Source: Dipteris shenzhenensis
Taxonomy: Eukaryota; Polypodiophyta; Polypodiopsida; Gleicheniales
Strand: one strand, 5' to 3'
Assembly: GCA_047967505.1 (NCBI GenBank)
Contig: CM106541.1
DNA length: 64,000 bases
The first letter of the stretch is position 1. Every line of letters starts with the position of its first letter. Shown one piece after another: positions 1 to 10,545 of the stretch. The notes under the pieces were generated by a model that was not told the origin of the DNA, did no database searches, and was given only the letters and a program-made list of their open reading frames with translations. A program made the position numbers and the translations under genes.

Positions 1-179
1 TTAAAAGTAGTTAGCTTTCTAACTATGCAAAATCAAAATCAAGTTCTTTATTAAAAGAAAATCATTTTATGGTTTTCTAATCCACCCAAGAAAAACTTGC
101 ATAGACTACTTTCATAGACTTAGACTTTCAAACTCTTAGTGCAATGGACATGTTTTTTAAATTTAAATATTTGAATTAA

Positions 180-353
180 AATTTTCCATTCACCCTCCTC
201 TATCTCCAAGAAGAACAAACAATGGGAAGAAAATCTGCAATTGATTAAACCATCTCGTAGTCCTCCTCCAAACTGGCAAGACCGCACAACAATCCCATAC
301 AATGTGAAAATGATTCTCCTTTTTACATTTACAAAAGGCACAAAAAGGGGAAA
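180..353 (-). pseudogene. LINE zinc-binding (zf-RVT) remnant, downstream half
   Basis: On the minus strand this stretch reads as a CxxC...HxxxxxC zinc-binding module (CAFCKCKKENHFHIVWDC) followed by W-rich sequence (VWRRTTRWF). This is the pattern of the zf-RVT domain found after the reverse transcriptase of plant non-LTR retrotransposons. The upstream half of the same domain lies on the far side of the CACTA element, at 10228-10545. The reading frame is off by one at the junction, so it was already decayed or has drifted since. Bases 1-179 show nothing else that I recognise. Confidence 0.75.
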
Positions 354-382
354 CACTATTATATACAAGCCCTATTCCGATG
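354..382 (+). repeat. CACTA-1 left terminal inverted repeat
   Basis: This 29-bp terminus begins CACTA and ends TATTCCGATG. It pairs with the reverse complement of 10199-10227 at 22 of 29 positions. The last part (CCC-T-x-TTCCGATG) is better conserved than the middle. The preceding trinucleotide is AAA. Confidence 0.85.
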
Positions 383-448
383 CTTAAGCACTGACATTTA
401 GCACGCGCAGGGTGCTAATCGTTGATAATCAAAGCGGGATTAGTTAAG

Positions 449-556
449 TGTCACTATATAGCAACTTTAGACAAGTGTCGCTATATAGCAACCTTTAAAG
501 AGAGTCGCTATATAGCGACACTTACTAGACTTGTGAATGGTCGTTATATAGCGACA
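449..556. repeat. CACTA-1 left subterminal motif cluster
   Basis: Four copies of a roughly 16-bp motif lie here. One (504-519) is the perfect palindrome GTCGCTATATAGCGAC. The others differ by one or two bases (GTCACTATATAGCAAC, GTCGCTATATAGCAAC, GTCGTTATATAGCGAC). In En/Spm, subterminal repeats are transposase-binding sites (known for the family). That role here is inferred from position and repetition. Confidence 0.8.
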
Positions 557-607
557 CTGAGACAGTTTCCTATAGCAACGTCTTATAGAGAGTGTTCTGA
601 GACAGTT

Positions 608-1216
608 TCCTATAGCAACGTCTTTTAGAGAGTGTTTTTTCCCATACCGACCATTAAAGATAGTCTTTCCCAATGACAAATTTTTTTTCCTTTTCATACA
701 TGTTTGATCCTTTGAGAGAATAAAAGTACGAGAGCATGTACATCAAGTTTGAAGCTCATATATTCATGTCCAAGTTTGAGATGAAAAAAAATCAATGAAG
801 AGCATTTACATTAACAGCTTCAGCCAAGTCTAATGCGTCAAACAAGTCTATCTCTAACTCTCTACCAAGTTGATCTCCTATATCATCATCGTACTACTCT
901 AACTCTATACCGAGTTGATCTCCTATATCATCCTATAGCAACGTTTTACAAAGAGTGTTTTTTCCCATACCGACCATTAAAGATAGTCTTTCCCAATGAC
1001 AAATTTTTTTTCCTTTTCATAAATGTTTGATCCTTTGAGAGAATAAAAGTACAAGAGCAAGTACATCAAGTTTGAAGCTCATATATTCATGTCCAAGTTT
1101 GAGATGAAAAAAAATCAATGAAGAGCATTTATATTAACAGCTTCAACCAAGTCTAATGCGCCAAACAAGTCTATCTCTAACTCTATACCAAGTTGATCTC
1201 CTATATCACCATCGTA
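608..1216. repeat. 323-bp tandem duplication at the transposase 3' end
   Basis: Two copies start at about 608 and 931, each with CCTATAGCAACG followed by a TTTTTTCCCATACCGACC block, and both run into the region encoding the transposase C-terminus. The repeat period is about 323 bp. It duplicates the 3' end of the gene and its downstream flank, so the proximal copy ending at 1115 supplies the stop codon. The duplication lengthens the gap between gene and terminus in this element. Confidence 0.75.
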
Positions 1217-4200
1217 CTCTAGCATCATACGTTCACCTAAGACTTGATCATCTTCTTCAATAAAGTGTGGTGATTCTTGATGATCGTCATCTTCTTCCTC
1301 AATATCATGATCTCCATCCGTATGATGTCACTATGTGAATCTTCCTCTTGGCTCATATTATGATCTTCATCTTCTTCGCTAGATCCATCTGGATCAATTG
1401 GATCCAGCATCTCCATATCCACATCTCTATATTCAAAAATTTGCTTGCTTCGTGGTGCAACTTGGATCATGTACCACCATCTTGGATTAGAACAATCCGG
1501 ATGAAAAACAACCTATATGAAAGATGGGTGCCAAATGCCATCAATTATATATATATGAAATTATGCTTAAGTATCTTTAAAAACGGAAGCTTTGATTAAT
1601 CATTAGTATGCACCTGCTCACAATGAGCTTGGGAAGAACAAAAGTATCACTTTCATCGGTCCAAAGTTTGTTGGAGTCTATTGCAAAGAAACCACTACTG
1701 TCTTTTCTCACTGTCGCATGCGGACCGTTGTAAATAGTTCTAAACTATTTTACATCAAGAATGAAAATACTAAATCGTCTGAAATCGATTTCATAGATTT
1801 CGCATATGATCCCACAATAATCCAACTGCGAGGAGAGAAGATTGGTATCCGAAGCACTTGCTCGACTATCTTGTGTGAAGTTAGCCATGACTCCACAATC
1901 ATATGTGACTCTCTTTGAATCAATGCATTCCATGCGAAAATGTCGTCCATATGACCATAATGCACTGTACTTTTTGTACTACAAAAGAGCATCATTAAAA
2001 CAATGAAGATGCATCTATTTTATAGCATATATTGATACAAATAATTACTTAATTACGTCAAGAGGTAAGAAACTTACATGGATCATACATCCAGACGATA
2101 ACTCATCCAGATCATATACTAATGACTTTTGCACAACCCATCCCTCTGCCATGCTTGCTTCTGGTCTTGCTCTTTGCCTTACAAATCCCTTCAAAGTTTT
2201 CATAAACCGCTCGAGAAAAAACATCCACTGACTATGAATGGTACCTGCAATGGCCACCTCATCAACTATGTGCACAAGCAAGGGATGCGTCAATTTTATG
2301 AGCAGAAACCTATGAGCAAGTTTATCCGAGCGTGTTTTTCAAGAGATTTAGAAAATTGTATTTCTTTAGGAAACATGGTTTTTGCACTTTTATTTTCACT
2401 AGAACTAGATCCCTTTATCATAAAAATATACATACTAGTCACTCATTCATTTTTACATAACATAAATTTTCTTATTTGTAGACATCCCCTTGTACCCCTG
2501 TTATTACCTTTAAAAAGTGTTGAAAAATAATTCATTTAAGAAAAATTCCTCATAATCACTCTCAATGTAATAATATTATGCATATATAATTAATTACTTA
2601 TTAAGCACATTTATATCATATGGCAATATCTTTCTAGTGTTTTTATAGCATAAATAAGAAGATATTTATGGATATGTTTCTAAAAAAGTTTAAATTACTA
2701 TAAATAAGTATTAACTTGGGCTTATATATCACTCTCATAAAATACACATAATATTTAATACTATATATGCAAGATATAACCCCATAGATGTGCTCAAATG
2801 GGGTTTTTCGATCAATTTGAGTGGTTGAATGACTATATTTGGACATTGGATGTGAAAGTTATGTCACTTTTAAAAGTGTTGTCCAAGGTAGTTTCAACTA
2901 CCTTAGAAGGGGTTGCTTCTATGCTTTTTTTTTGGAGAAACAATTTCATGAAGATAGGTTGAGAGGGTTTTTCAATGTTACCCCCCATTAAGTAAAAGTT
3001 GTAAGAAGGATCATAAGGGAATTTTCATAGAGAAGTCTACTCTACATGTGGGTTTCTTCGAAAGCTATCCCATTATGTTCTCACCATTCCCAAAGATTCA
3101 CGTAAAGATTTGTGTATAAAATAGGCATTGCTATAATACTTTGCATATTTCTAAGTGAAACTATGTTTTCTTCCGATCCATTTTTGCCATTTTTTGCATA
3201 GTTGGAAGCTTTTTTATTCCTTCGCTTGGACGCTCGAAACATTTCACTTGGAAAATGCTCATCCCCCATAAGCAAGTGCACTTGAGTTGTCATAATGCTT
3301 GAGGGAAAGTGCTTCTCAAGCAAGCATACGGCTTCGATGGAGTCCACCCTAGCCGTCTCGATGCTCGATATGGAGATCTCTTTTTGAGATATCCACCTAT
3401 TTCACATGCCCATGTAAGATATATTCATAATCAGTCTACAAATTATTCAGCTTAAATTGAAGAAAATGCAATCAATGCAATTTGATAGTAAGCATACCTC
3501 ACAATACCACTGATCTTGAATATAGCATTTCTAACATCTTCTCGTAAGCACCCTTTTACTGTAATTGGGAGGATGAACTATCAAAGCAACAAAGAAGTCA
3601 TGTCAATAATATAACATAATCATAATTACATTAACGCATCATGATTATCGATACACTAATCCTACAGCTTAGAATACCTATAAGACCTTGTGCCAATCAT
3701 GGAACTTGAGCCCACTAAGCTTATTGTCCTTTGAAAATGCTCCTTTCAAGCAACGCATGTACCCTGTGGGTGTTTGAAAAGAGGCAATGTCCACCTTGAC
3801 TGCTGCCTCCTCTCTCGTGTGGAGAGGATCCATGTTGCTTTCAGGAGAACAACTTTTCCCGAAGAACGCACGTGGGTCCACAAACGAGACATTCTATTCA
3901 TAGCACGTAAGTCTTCTCGCACTCCTCTCAAGTCTTTGGAACCAACCAAGTGTACCCAAATAGTAGCCCCCACATTCTTGAAGATATGCATGGGATCCAA
4001 GAGATGATTGATTTGTAACTGACCCCAATAAGGAAGCTCGTGAAAGATCGATAACCTCTTCATACGACGAGGAGGTTCCTCTCCATTCGCCCTCCAAGCT
4101 TGAATCCGGTCACTTGCCTTCAAATATGGTGGTGGTGGATCAAGTTGACCTCCACGTGCGAGATGGTCCAGTGGAAGGTATTGAGCATGACCTTCATAAA

Positions 4201-5785
4201 CATTTTTTCTCATAAGGAGTATCATGCAAGCGATTTCAAACCCGTTCCACAAACAGGACAAGCATAGTGCCCACTTGTAAAACAAGTCCTGCACGTGTGC
4301 ATAAATGTGTTAGTATAAGACATGCATGCGAAAGAGAGTCATAAAAGCATAATCCTATACTATACATGTAAAGACACAACCACATACCTGCGCACTCTCC
4401 ATATCTTGGATAGTCATGCATGGTCCACATCATGATACCCTTGACCAAAATATCATTGGTATGTCTAGGAACACTGCAAATATTAAAGACCCGCACTCCT
4501 CTCCATAAGATCTGTAACTCCTCTATCAAAGGTGCCATGTACATGTCCATATTTTTTGGCCTTATACTTCTGTGGCACAAGTAGTGCAAGCATGAGGTGT
4601 CCCTTCTTTATTGTTAGCCATGCTGGGATATTGTAATTCACCAAGACTATGGGCCATGTCAACCAAGATGTCGAGTGTAACCCGAAAGGATTCACGCCAT
4701 CCATGGCGAGCCCAAGATGTAAGTTGCATGGCTCCCTCGCAAAGTCCGATTGTCTATGTGCTTCCAAGCTGCACAATCTACGGGAATCCTCAATGTGTCA
4801 TCAGTGGACCGATGAGATGCATGCCAAGTCATCAACTCTGCTATGGATTTGCATCAGAACATCTGATGTATTCTTGCAATGATGGGAAAGTGTCTGAAGA
4901 CCTTTAACGGTATTTGCTCACCCTACAAGTCATCTCTATATCGTTGTTCCCCACACTTCGGACAATTAGCCAAATCTCCATTCTCGTGATGAAAGAGAAT
5001 ACAGTCATTATGGCAAGCATGGATGGTATCATAATCCATACCCACCATTGTTAGCATCTTCTTCGCTTCATCTCTTGATGCAAGCATGGTATTTGGTGCA
5101 GGCAACATCTTCTGGAGCGACCTCATTAAGGCCGAGACACTTGTATCTGACCACCCATACTTTGCTTGCAGATTCAAGATTGAGAGACAAGCCCATAGTT
5201 TAGACATCCTAGCACCCTCGTATAATTGTGTTGATTGCAACTCTCGCATATTGACCTCAGACTTGGACATCATGTGTACATGTGATGTAGTGCCCCTAAA
5301 AATAGAATCCATCATGTCCACCATATCCTCGTCATCATCTAGCACATCTGGGAGACTATAGTCTTGCTTAAAGTGTGAAGGTATATGCGCACCCTCGCCA
5401 CCCTCCTCATCCTATCTCAAGATTTCATGTAAATATAAGATCTTGTCTCAAGGTTTCGTGTCATAATGGTATACAATATTAATCACGAACTCAAATAGCA
5501 TTGACTTACTGATGATCCATCACCACGTGCAACACCAACTATGGGTAGTAGCTCGGGCTGCTCCCCATACATCCGCAAGTGGCACATGACAATATGACAT
5601 TGATGTTGTACTTCTCGCTTGCAATGAGTACAATGACAATACAACCTCTCCGTAAGCCACTCTATGCTCCCGAGCATTGGCGCATCATCTGATGAGCTTC
5701 CACTCGTCCCTTCCATTTGCACACCTCTAAAATCACAACATGAACTGCAAGCAAATCTATTAAGATCCAAAAAATAGCCACCCAT
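1115..5785 (-). pseudogene. CACTA tnp2-type transposase, multi-exon, broken
   Basis: This is the TnpD/TNP2-like transposase expected to cut and join the element ends. Domains in order on the minus strand: transposon-associated zinc domain (about 5510-5785, with CHCTHCKREV); tnp2 core (about 3700-5411, with YGWSD, HACHNDC, CPKCGEQRY, LAMDGVNPFG, ELPYWGQL); DUF4218 (about 2045-3740, with LSGLKFHDWHKVL, HIVDEVAIAG, SQWMFFLERFMKTLKG); DUF4216 (about 1440-1990, with DYCGIICEIYE, SDTFVLPK, RWWYMIQVAPR); and an acidic tail ending at the TGA at 1115. Several splice junctions are visible, for example donors at 5508-5509 and 4386-4387 and an acceptor before 4288. It carries an in-frame TGA at 4854-4856 and apparent frameshifts near 4760, 4553, 4240 and 1320. 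A gap of about 1 kb between the two parts of DUF4218 (2300-3250) is an intron or an insertion. Confidence 0.88.
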
Positions 5786-5825
5786 GAGCTCGTTTCCTCT
5801 CTTCTAATAATAAGTGCCCTGAACC

Positions 5826-5930
5826 ATCGCTATATAGCGACGCTTTATCCTGTTCCATTGCTATATAGCGACACTTTTAGGATATAAACGTCGCTATATA
5901 GCGATTGACCAATGTTGCTATATAGTGATG
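5826..5930. promoter_or_regulatory. Motif cluster upstream of the transposase start
   Basis: Four copies of the same CTATATAG palindromic motif that marks the element ends lie about 40-145 bp upstream of the first transposase ATG (5785, minus strand). In En/Spm, the element-encoded DNA-binding protein also binds its own promoter region. This cluster could be such an operator-like control site. The repeats are direct observation; the role is inferred. Confidence 0.6.
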
Positions 5931-5944
5931 CTAGTGGCTAAAAC

Positions 5945-6500
5945 TTGAAACCCCGCACGATGGCGTCTTTCACATCTCTATTGCGGGAAAAGCAAAAATC
6001 TCTTCTCCCACCTTATATTCGACGACCTCCCTTTCCTCCTCTCTATTCCCCACACTCCTCACCCCTAAGCAACCCCTCTCCCAACACTTGTGCTCCCTCT
6101 CCACCCTTCTCCCTCTCTACTTGTGTGAAAGGAAGTTTTTCAAGAAGGTGTGTCTCTTTAAGCAATGTAGGTTCATTTTTTGTGAGATTTCATTTTGTGA
6201 GTGTTGAAGTATGTTTCTCCTTGCATTGCTAAGCCTATGTGCTAATTTTCATGCTTGATTTTCAGAGGTTAAGGACAAAAAACGAGATTTGGTGAAAGAA
6301 AGAAGACGTACCTCTTCTCTTTTTGGTATTTCTCTTCCTCCTCTTTCTCCTTGTTTGTAGGCTTATGCTTTCTCCTTGTTTATAGGCTTATGCTTGTCTC
6401 CTCAATCCAATCCCTTTGAAAAGTTACTTCTCCAAACTCCTCCTTCCTCTAACTAGTTATCTGAAAAAATGGTATGTTTTCTCTTTTTTGTAGGGCCAGT
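5945..6500. other. CACTA-1 leader region, no clear gene
   Basis: This stretch lies between the two divergent genes of CACTA-1. It is C/T-rich with short ORFs that match nothing I recognise. It may hold promoter or untranslated exons of the plus-strand gene. Confidence 0.3.
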
Positions 6501-6510
6501 CCACGAAACA

Positions 6511-6676
6511 CCGAGCGGGACTTTTCCAAGTAAGAAAGTGCTTCATTAAGGCACTCGGGACTTTTCCAGGTAAGAAAGTGCTTCATCTTTTTCCCTTTTG
6601 TTGTTTCCATTATTTGCATTGGCCTGCAACTAGCGCCTTAATGAAGCACTTTCTTACCTGGAAAAGTCCCGCTCGG
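6511..6676. repeat. 44-bp inverted repeat with donor-like motifs
   Basis: The left arm (6511-6554, starting CCGAGCGGGACTTTTCC) and right arm (6633-6676) are reverse complements at 42 of 44 positions, separated by 78 bp. A partial direct copy of the left arm sits at 6555-6586. Both direct copies contain TCCA(A/G)GTAAGAAAG, which looks like a strong 5' splice donor. A transcript would fold into a stable hairpin. Confidence 0.85.
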
Positions 6677-6699
6677 CTATAGTGATGGGCGTAGGAACC

Positions 6700-8215
6700 C
6701 TCTCTTCTCTTATTCCATCTTCTTCCCCGCTTTTCCTCTTTCCTTCTCTTATGCTTATGCTTTTTCTTCTCTTCTTTTTCTTCCCTCTCTTCTCTTTTCC
6801 CCTCTTCCTTATCTTCTTTTCATAAGCATTTGCCTATGCCTATGCTTATGCTTATGCATGAGCATATGCTCATATGCTCATGCATAAGCATAAGCATATG
6901 TCTCCTTCTCCTTCTCCTTCTCCTTCTCCTTCTCCTTTCCGTCTCTTCTTTTCCCCTCTCCTTCAATCTCTTTTTCTCCTGTTTTCATAAGCATATGTAT
7001 TTGCCTATGCTTATGCTTATGCATGAGCATATACTCATATGATCATGCATAAGCATAAGCATATGCTTTCTCTCTTTTTCTCTTATGCTCATATGCTCAT
7101 GCATAAGCATAAACATATGCTTTCTTTCTTTTTCTCTTATGCTCTTTTCCCCTCTTCTTTTATCCCTCTTTTAATCTCCTTTTTCCCTCTTCATTCTCTT
7201 CTTTTCCCCACTTCTTTTTCCCCTCTTTTCAATCTCTTTTTCTCCTCTTTCAATCTCTTTTTCCCTCTTCCTTCTCTTATGCTTATGCTCTTTTTCCCTC
7301 TTCCTTCTCTTATGCTTATGCTTTTTTCCTCTCGTATTGTTCCCCTCTTTCGATCTCTTTTCCCCTCTTCCTTCTCTTCTTTTTCCCTCTTCTTTTTCCC
7401 CTCTCTCAATCTCTTTTCCCCACTTCCTTATCTTCTTTTCATAAGCATATGCCTATGCTTATGCTTATGCTTATGCTTATGCATGAGCATACACTCATAT
7501 GCTCATGCATAAGCATAAGCATATGTCTCCTTCTCCTTCTCTTCTTTTCCCCTCTCTTTCAATCTCTTTTCCTCCTCTTTTCATAAGCATATGTATTTGC
7601 CTATGCTTATACATGAGTATATGCTTATGCTTATGCTTATGCATGAGCATGTGCTCATGCATAAGCACAAGCATATGCTTTCTCTCTTTTCCTCTTATGA
7701 TCATAAGCACATGCATAAGCATAAGCACATGCTTTCTCTTATGCTCTTTTCCCCTCTTCTTTTTCCCCTCTTCCTTCTCTTATGCTTATGCTCTTTTCCT
7801 CTCTTCTTTTTTCCCCCCTTTCTCTTCTTTTCCCCTCTTCCTTCTCTTATGCTTATGCTCTTTTCCTCTCGTATTGTTTCCTCTTTCGATCTCCTTTCCC
7901 CTCTTCCTTCTCTTCTTTTTCCCTCTTCTTTTTCCTCTCTTTTAATCTCTTTTCCCCTCTTCCTTCTCTTATGCTTATGCCCTTTTCATAAGCATATGCC
8001 TATGCCTATGCTTATGCTTATGCATGAGCATATGCTCATATGCTCATGCATAAGCGTAAGCGTATGCTTTCTCTCTTTTTCTCTTATGCTTATGCTTCTC
8101 TTTTCTCCTATGCTTATGCTTATGCTTATCCTTCTCTTCTTTTCCCCACTTCTTAGTCGTATTCGGTTCTTTTTTCACATGCTCCTTAGCCGTATTTGGT
8201 TCTTTTTTTTTTGAA
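6700..8215. repeat. Polypyrimidine tract with palindromic ATGCTTATGCAT units
   Basis: About 1.5 kb of CTT/CCT-rich sequence is interrupted by at least six related palindromes built from ATGCTTATGC and GCATAAGCAT. The clearest has perfect 28-bp arms at 6841-6868 and 6871-6898 with a 2-nt centre. Others lie near 7013-7066, 7455-7527, 7612-7680 and 8007-8062. Long ORFs read in both directions here only because the repeat lacks stops; their Met/His/Lys or Leu/Phe/Ser composition argues against real protein. A CTCCTT microsatellite lies at about 6902-6938. Confidence 0.85.
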
Positions 8216-8464
8216 ACAGATTTTAATAGAACCACGACGCCCTTACCCATGGGTGTCCTCCCTAAACCCCAACCCGGTTCCCCAGGTCATAGGGATTATA
8301 GACATAGATTCTCTGCTAGCTCATGTAAAAGAGAAGATTGCACAAGAGAGTGACTAGGTGAAGTACAACATGGGGGTGCGTGCTTCTGGGTGGGTCCAAG
8401 CCGAAGGGTAGTGGAGCAAGGATGACTAAGGAACACACCACACAACCTACGGGATCTTCGTAGG

Positions 8465-9738
8465 TTGTGGAGAGACCGCCACGACCAGTGGAGCCTTAGA
8501 TATGATTGTGTAAAGGACATAATGGATTGTGTGGAGACATTCGTGGATTGCGAGTACATAATGGCTGAAGAGCATGATCGCATATTAGAAGAGGTGGAGG
8601 ATAAGGTCCCCAGTGACCCGCCTAGTGGTGCGGAGGAGGAAAGTACCTCAGACAGTAACGCAAAGCAGTAGACCTCCTCCATCATTTTGGCATTTTTGGA
8701 GAATGTCTCTTTTGGAGACAAGTTTTATTTAAGCATACTTTTGGAGACATATATTTTTTATATACATAATTTTGGAGACATACTTTTGGTCTCTATTTTT
8801 TATATATATATGAAAATCTTATTGGATTCCACTTGTCTTTCATAAATATTTGTCATTTCAAAATTGGCTTTTCATAATTGTCTTAAGTAAATAATTGTCC
8901 TTTCATATTATCCTTTGTGTGTAGATGTCATTTCATAATTTTCGCATGATTAATTGCCTTTTCATAATTTCTTGAGTTTGAATTTCATAATTGTCTTAAG
9001 TAATTAATTGTCTATCTGCTTCTTACCCGCTCTTGCTTTTTATTTTTTATTTTTTGTCTTTGTGTTTGTATCTATGTTTGTCCAATTGCCCCAAATTAGA
9101 CATGGGATCACGTCGCACGTCCGACAAGTACGAAAACCCTCGTAGAAGGAGACATCATGATCTCTACTCTCCAAATGACTTTAATTCCACTCAGGTGACA
9201 CCTCGGGGCCTACCCCTGTGACTACCCCTCGAGGTCTACTTCCTCTCATTTAATGTATTGTTCTATTTGTTTTACTACATATTGCATGCACTTTATCTAA
9301 CTCTCATAAAGTGGGCCCATAGCAAGCTACGATGGGTCGCCTTCCCATAGACAAAGATGAGACGCGGGTTTTGCATAAGAACAAAGCCATGGTTTATTGA
9401 GCACGAGGCACTAGGAGCAACAGTCGATTGGGCTGAGGTGGCTGCTCGCACGGTATAAGTCTACTCCTACTTGTAATCTCACTTTTTAAACTGTTTTATT
9501 CTTTAAGTTTCAATCTAATTTCCAATTAATATGGTTCACTCTTAGAATCAAAGCTCGAACGTCCCATCAACGAAGGTGAGCGGTGATGATGAGGGATTAG
9601 GCTTACACGGCTTCGACGAGGGCTAGGGATCAGGCACAGCTTACGAGGGCCAGGGATCAAGCACATCTCACGAGGGCTAGGGATCAGCCCAACGTGACGA
9701 GGACGAGGACGAGGATGATGATTTGGATGAGCAGTAAT
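8465..9738 (+). pseudogene. CACTA-1 second gene (TnpA-position), decayed
   Basis: This is a discontinuous plus-strand coding trace. An ORF at 8465-8671 has an acidic, helix-prone end (ILEEVEDKV, GAEEESTSDSNAKQ). A short basic segment at about 9102-9221 begins MGSRRTSDKYENPRRRRHH. A final stretch at 9550-9738 ends in a run of Asp/Glu (DEDEDEDDDLDEQ, then TAA) and contains two in-frame TAG codons within tandem GxGS-type repeats. The acidic tail and divergent position match the second gene of CACTA-2. I do not see a diagnostic domain. I infer the DNA-binding second protein of a CACTA element, at low to moderate confidence. Confidence 0.45.
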
Positions 9739-9764
9739 AGTAGTAGTATTAGTAGTAGTTTGCA

Positions 9765-9951
9765 TATACTTCGCCATGTATATGCTTTTGTATGTCGGCT
9801 CGTTTGAGCGATTTTGTATCACCCTTTTCGAAAGGGTAATTTTGTAACAAACAATGTTGTATATCTTCGACATGTATATGCTTCTATCGCTCAGCTCGTT
9901 TGAGCGATTTTGTATCACCCTTTTCACAAGGAAAATTTTGTAACAAAAAAC
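9765..9951. repeat. Tandem duplication near the CACTA-1 right end
   Basis: Two copies of about 90 bp (9765-9853 and 9860-9951) share CATGTATATGCTT, GCTCGTTTGAGCGATTTTGT and ATCACCCTTTTC. Each copy contains the small palindrome GCTCGTTTGAGC. Confidence 0.8.
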
Positions 9952-9972
9952 ATTCTTTTGTAATTACTATAA

Positions 9973-10038
9973 AAAAAACATTAGCAGGGCAAAACAGGGC
10001 TTGCTATGGCCCTGTTTAGCCCCACTAATGTTTTTTTA
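9973..10038. repeat. Subterminal stem-loop of CACTA-1
   Basis: AAAAAACATTAGCAGGGC... and its near reverse complement ...GCCCCACTAATGTTTTTTT face each other around a GCCCTG core with an 8-nt loop (TTGCTATG). The stem is about 29 bp with a few mismatches. It sits 14 bp inside the right subterminal motif cluster. Confidence 0.75.
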
Positions 10039-10051
10039 AGGTTTTGTTAAT

Positions 10052-10110
10052 CGTCACTATATAGCGACGTTTACTAGTGTCGCTATATAGTGACACTAAT
10101 ATAGCGACCG
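10052..10110. repeat. CACTA-1 right subterminal motif cluster
   Basis: Two full copies and one half copy of the CTATATAG palindrome occur here (GTCACTATATAGCGAC, GTCGCTATATAGTGAC, then ATATAGCGACC). They mirror the left cluster and lie about 120 bp from the right terminus. Confidence 0.8.
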
Positions 10111-10198
10111 TTTTTTTTCGATGCTAATAGTGACGTAAATACCGACCTTTGCGCCCATTTTTAAAAAAACTTTTTAGTGTAAAAAAGATCGGTATTTC

Positions 10199-10227
10199 CA
10201 TCGGAAAAGGGCCTGTGCCTTGTAGTG
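10199..10227 (-). repeat. CACTA-1 right terminal inverted repeat
   Basis: Read on the minus strand this end begins CACTACAAGGCACAGG and ends CCGATG, matching the left end at 22 of 29 positions. AAA follows at 10228-10230. Confidence 0.88.
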
Positions 10228-10545
10228 AAACTTAGGATTCCACTTAGAGATCATAGATTTAACTTGCAATGTCCCTATCATAATCTTCCAAAGCATCACA
10301 TTATATTTGAGAAAGGACTAGCCCTCCAAATCAATCAAAATCTTATAGTCCAAAGTTCAATGCTATCCCTTGGAGCACTATTAAACCAATTTCTACGGGC
10401 CACCAAAGCAATCCATGGCCCTTGCAAAATAACATAGTCTTATTTCCACAAAAAATAATTTTCCATGCACCCTCAAATTCAAAATCATATGGAAGCTCAA
10501 CAAGGCTAGTGAGTTCAAATAACATATTTAAGGTCTAGCTCAAAC
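10228..10545 (-). pseudogene. LINE zf-RVT remnant, upstream half
   Basis: The minus strand holds a 60-residue open stretch (10343-10525, including GHGLLWWPVEIGL). Then, in another frame, it reads LWKIMIGTLQVKSMISKW and runs straight into the insertion point. This is the typical lead-in to the CxxC of zf-RVT, whose zinc residues lie at 300-353 on the other side of the CACTA element. Stops and frame changes show that it is dead. Confidence 0.65.

Larger units (their letters stand above)
354..10227. mobile_element. CACTA (En/Spm-type) DNA transposon 1, complete ends
   Basis: The left end starts CACTATTATATACAAG and the right end finishes CTTGTAGTG. The terminal 29 bp of the two ends match as an inverted repeat at 22 of 29 positions. 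Each end is flanked by the trinucleotide AAA (351-353 and 10228-10230), the 3-bp target duplication expected for CACTA elements. Removing the element rejoins the two halves of a LINE zf-RVT domain, which independently supports both boundaries. Inside are a tnp2-like transposase (minus), a second gene (plus), three clusters of a palindromic subterminal motif, and a satellite-like region. Both genes are broken, so the element is probably non-autonomous now. Confidence 0.9.

Noticed and set aside
6830-8250. ORFs up to 207 residues with His/Met/Lys repeats
   Set aside because: They are products of the palindromic ATGCTTATGC satellite and CTT tracts, open in both directions. No splice or domain evidence.
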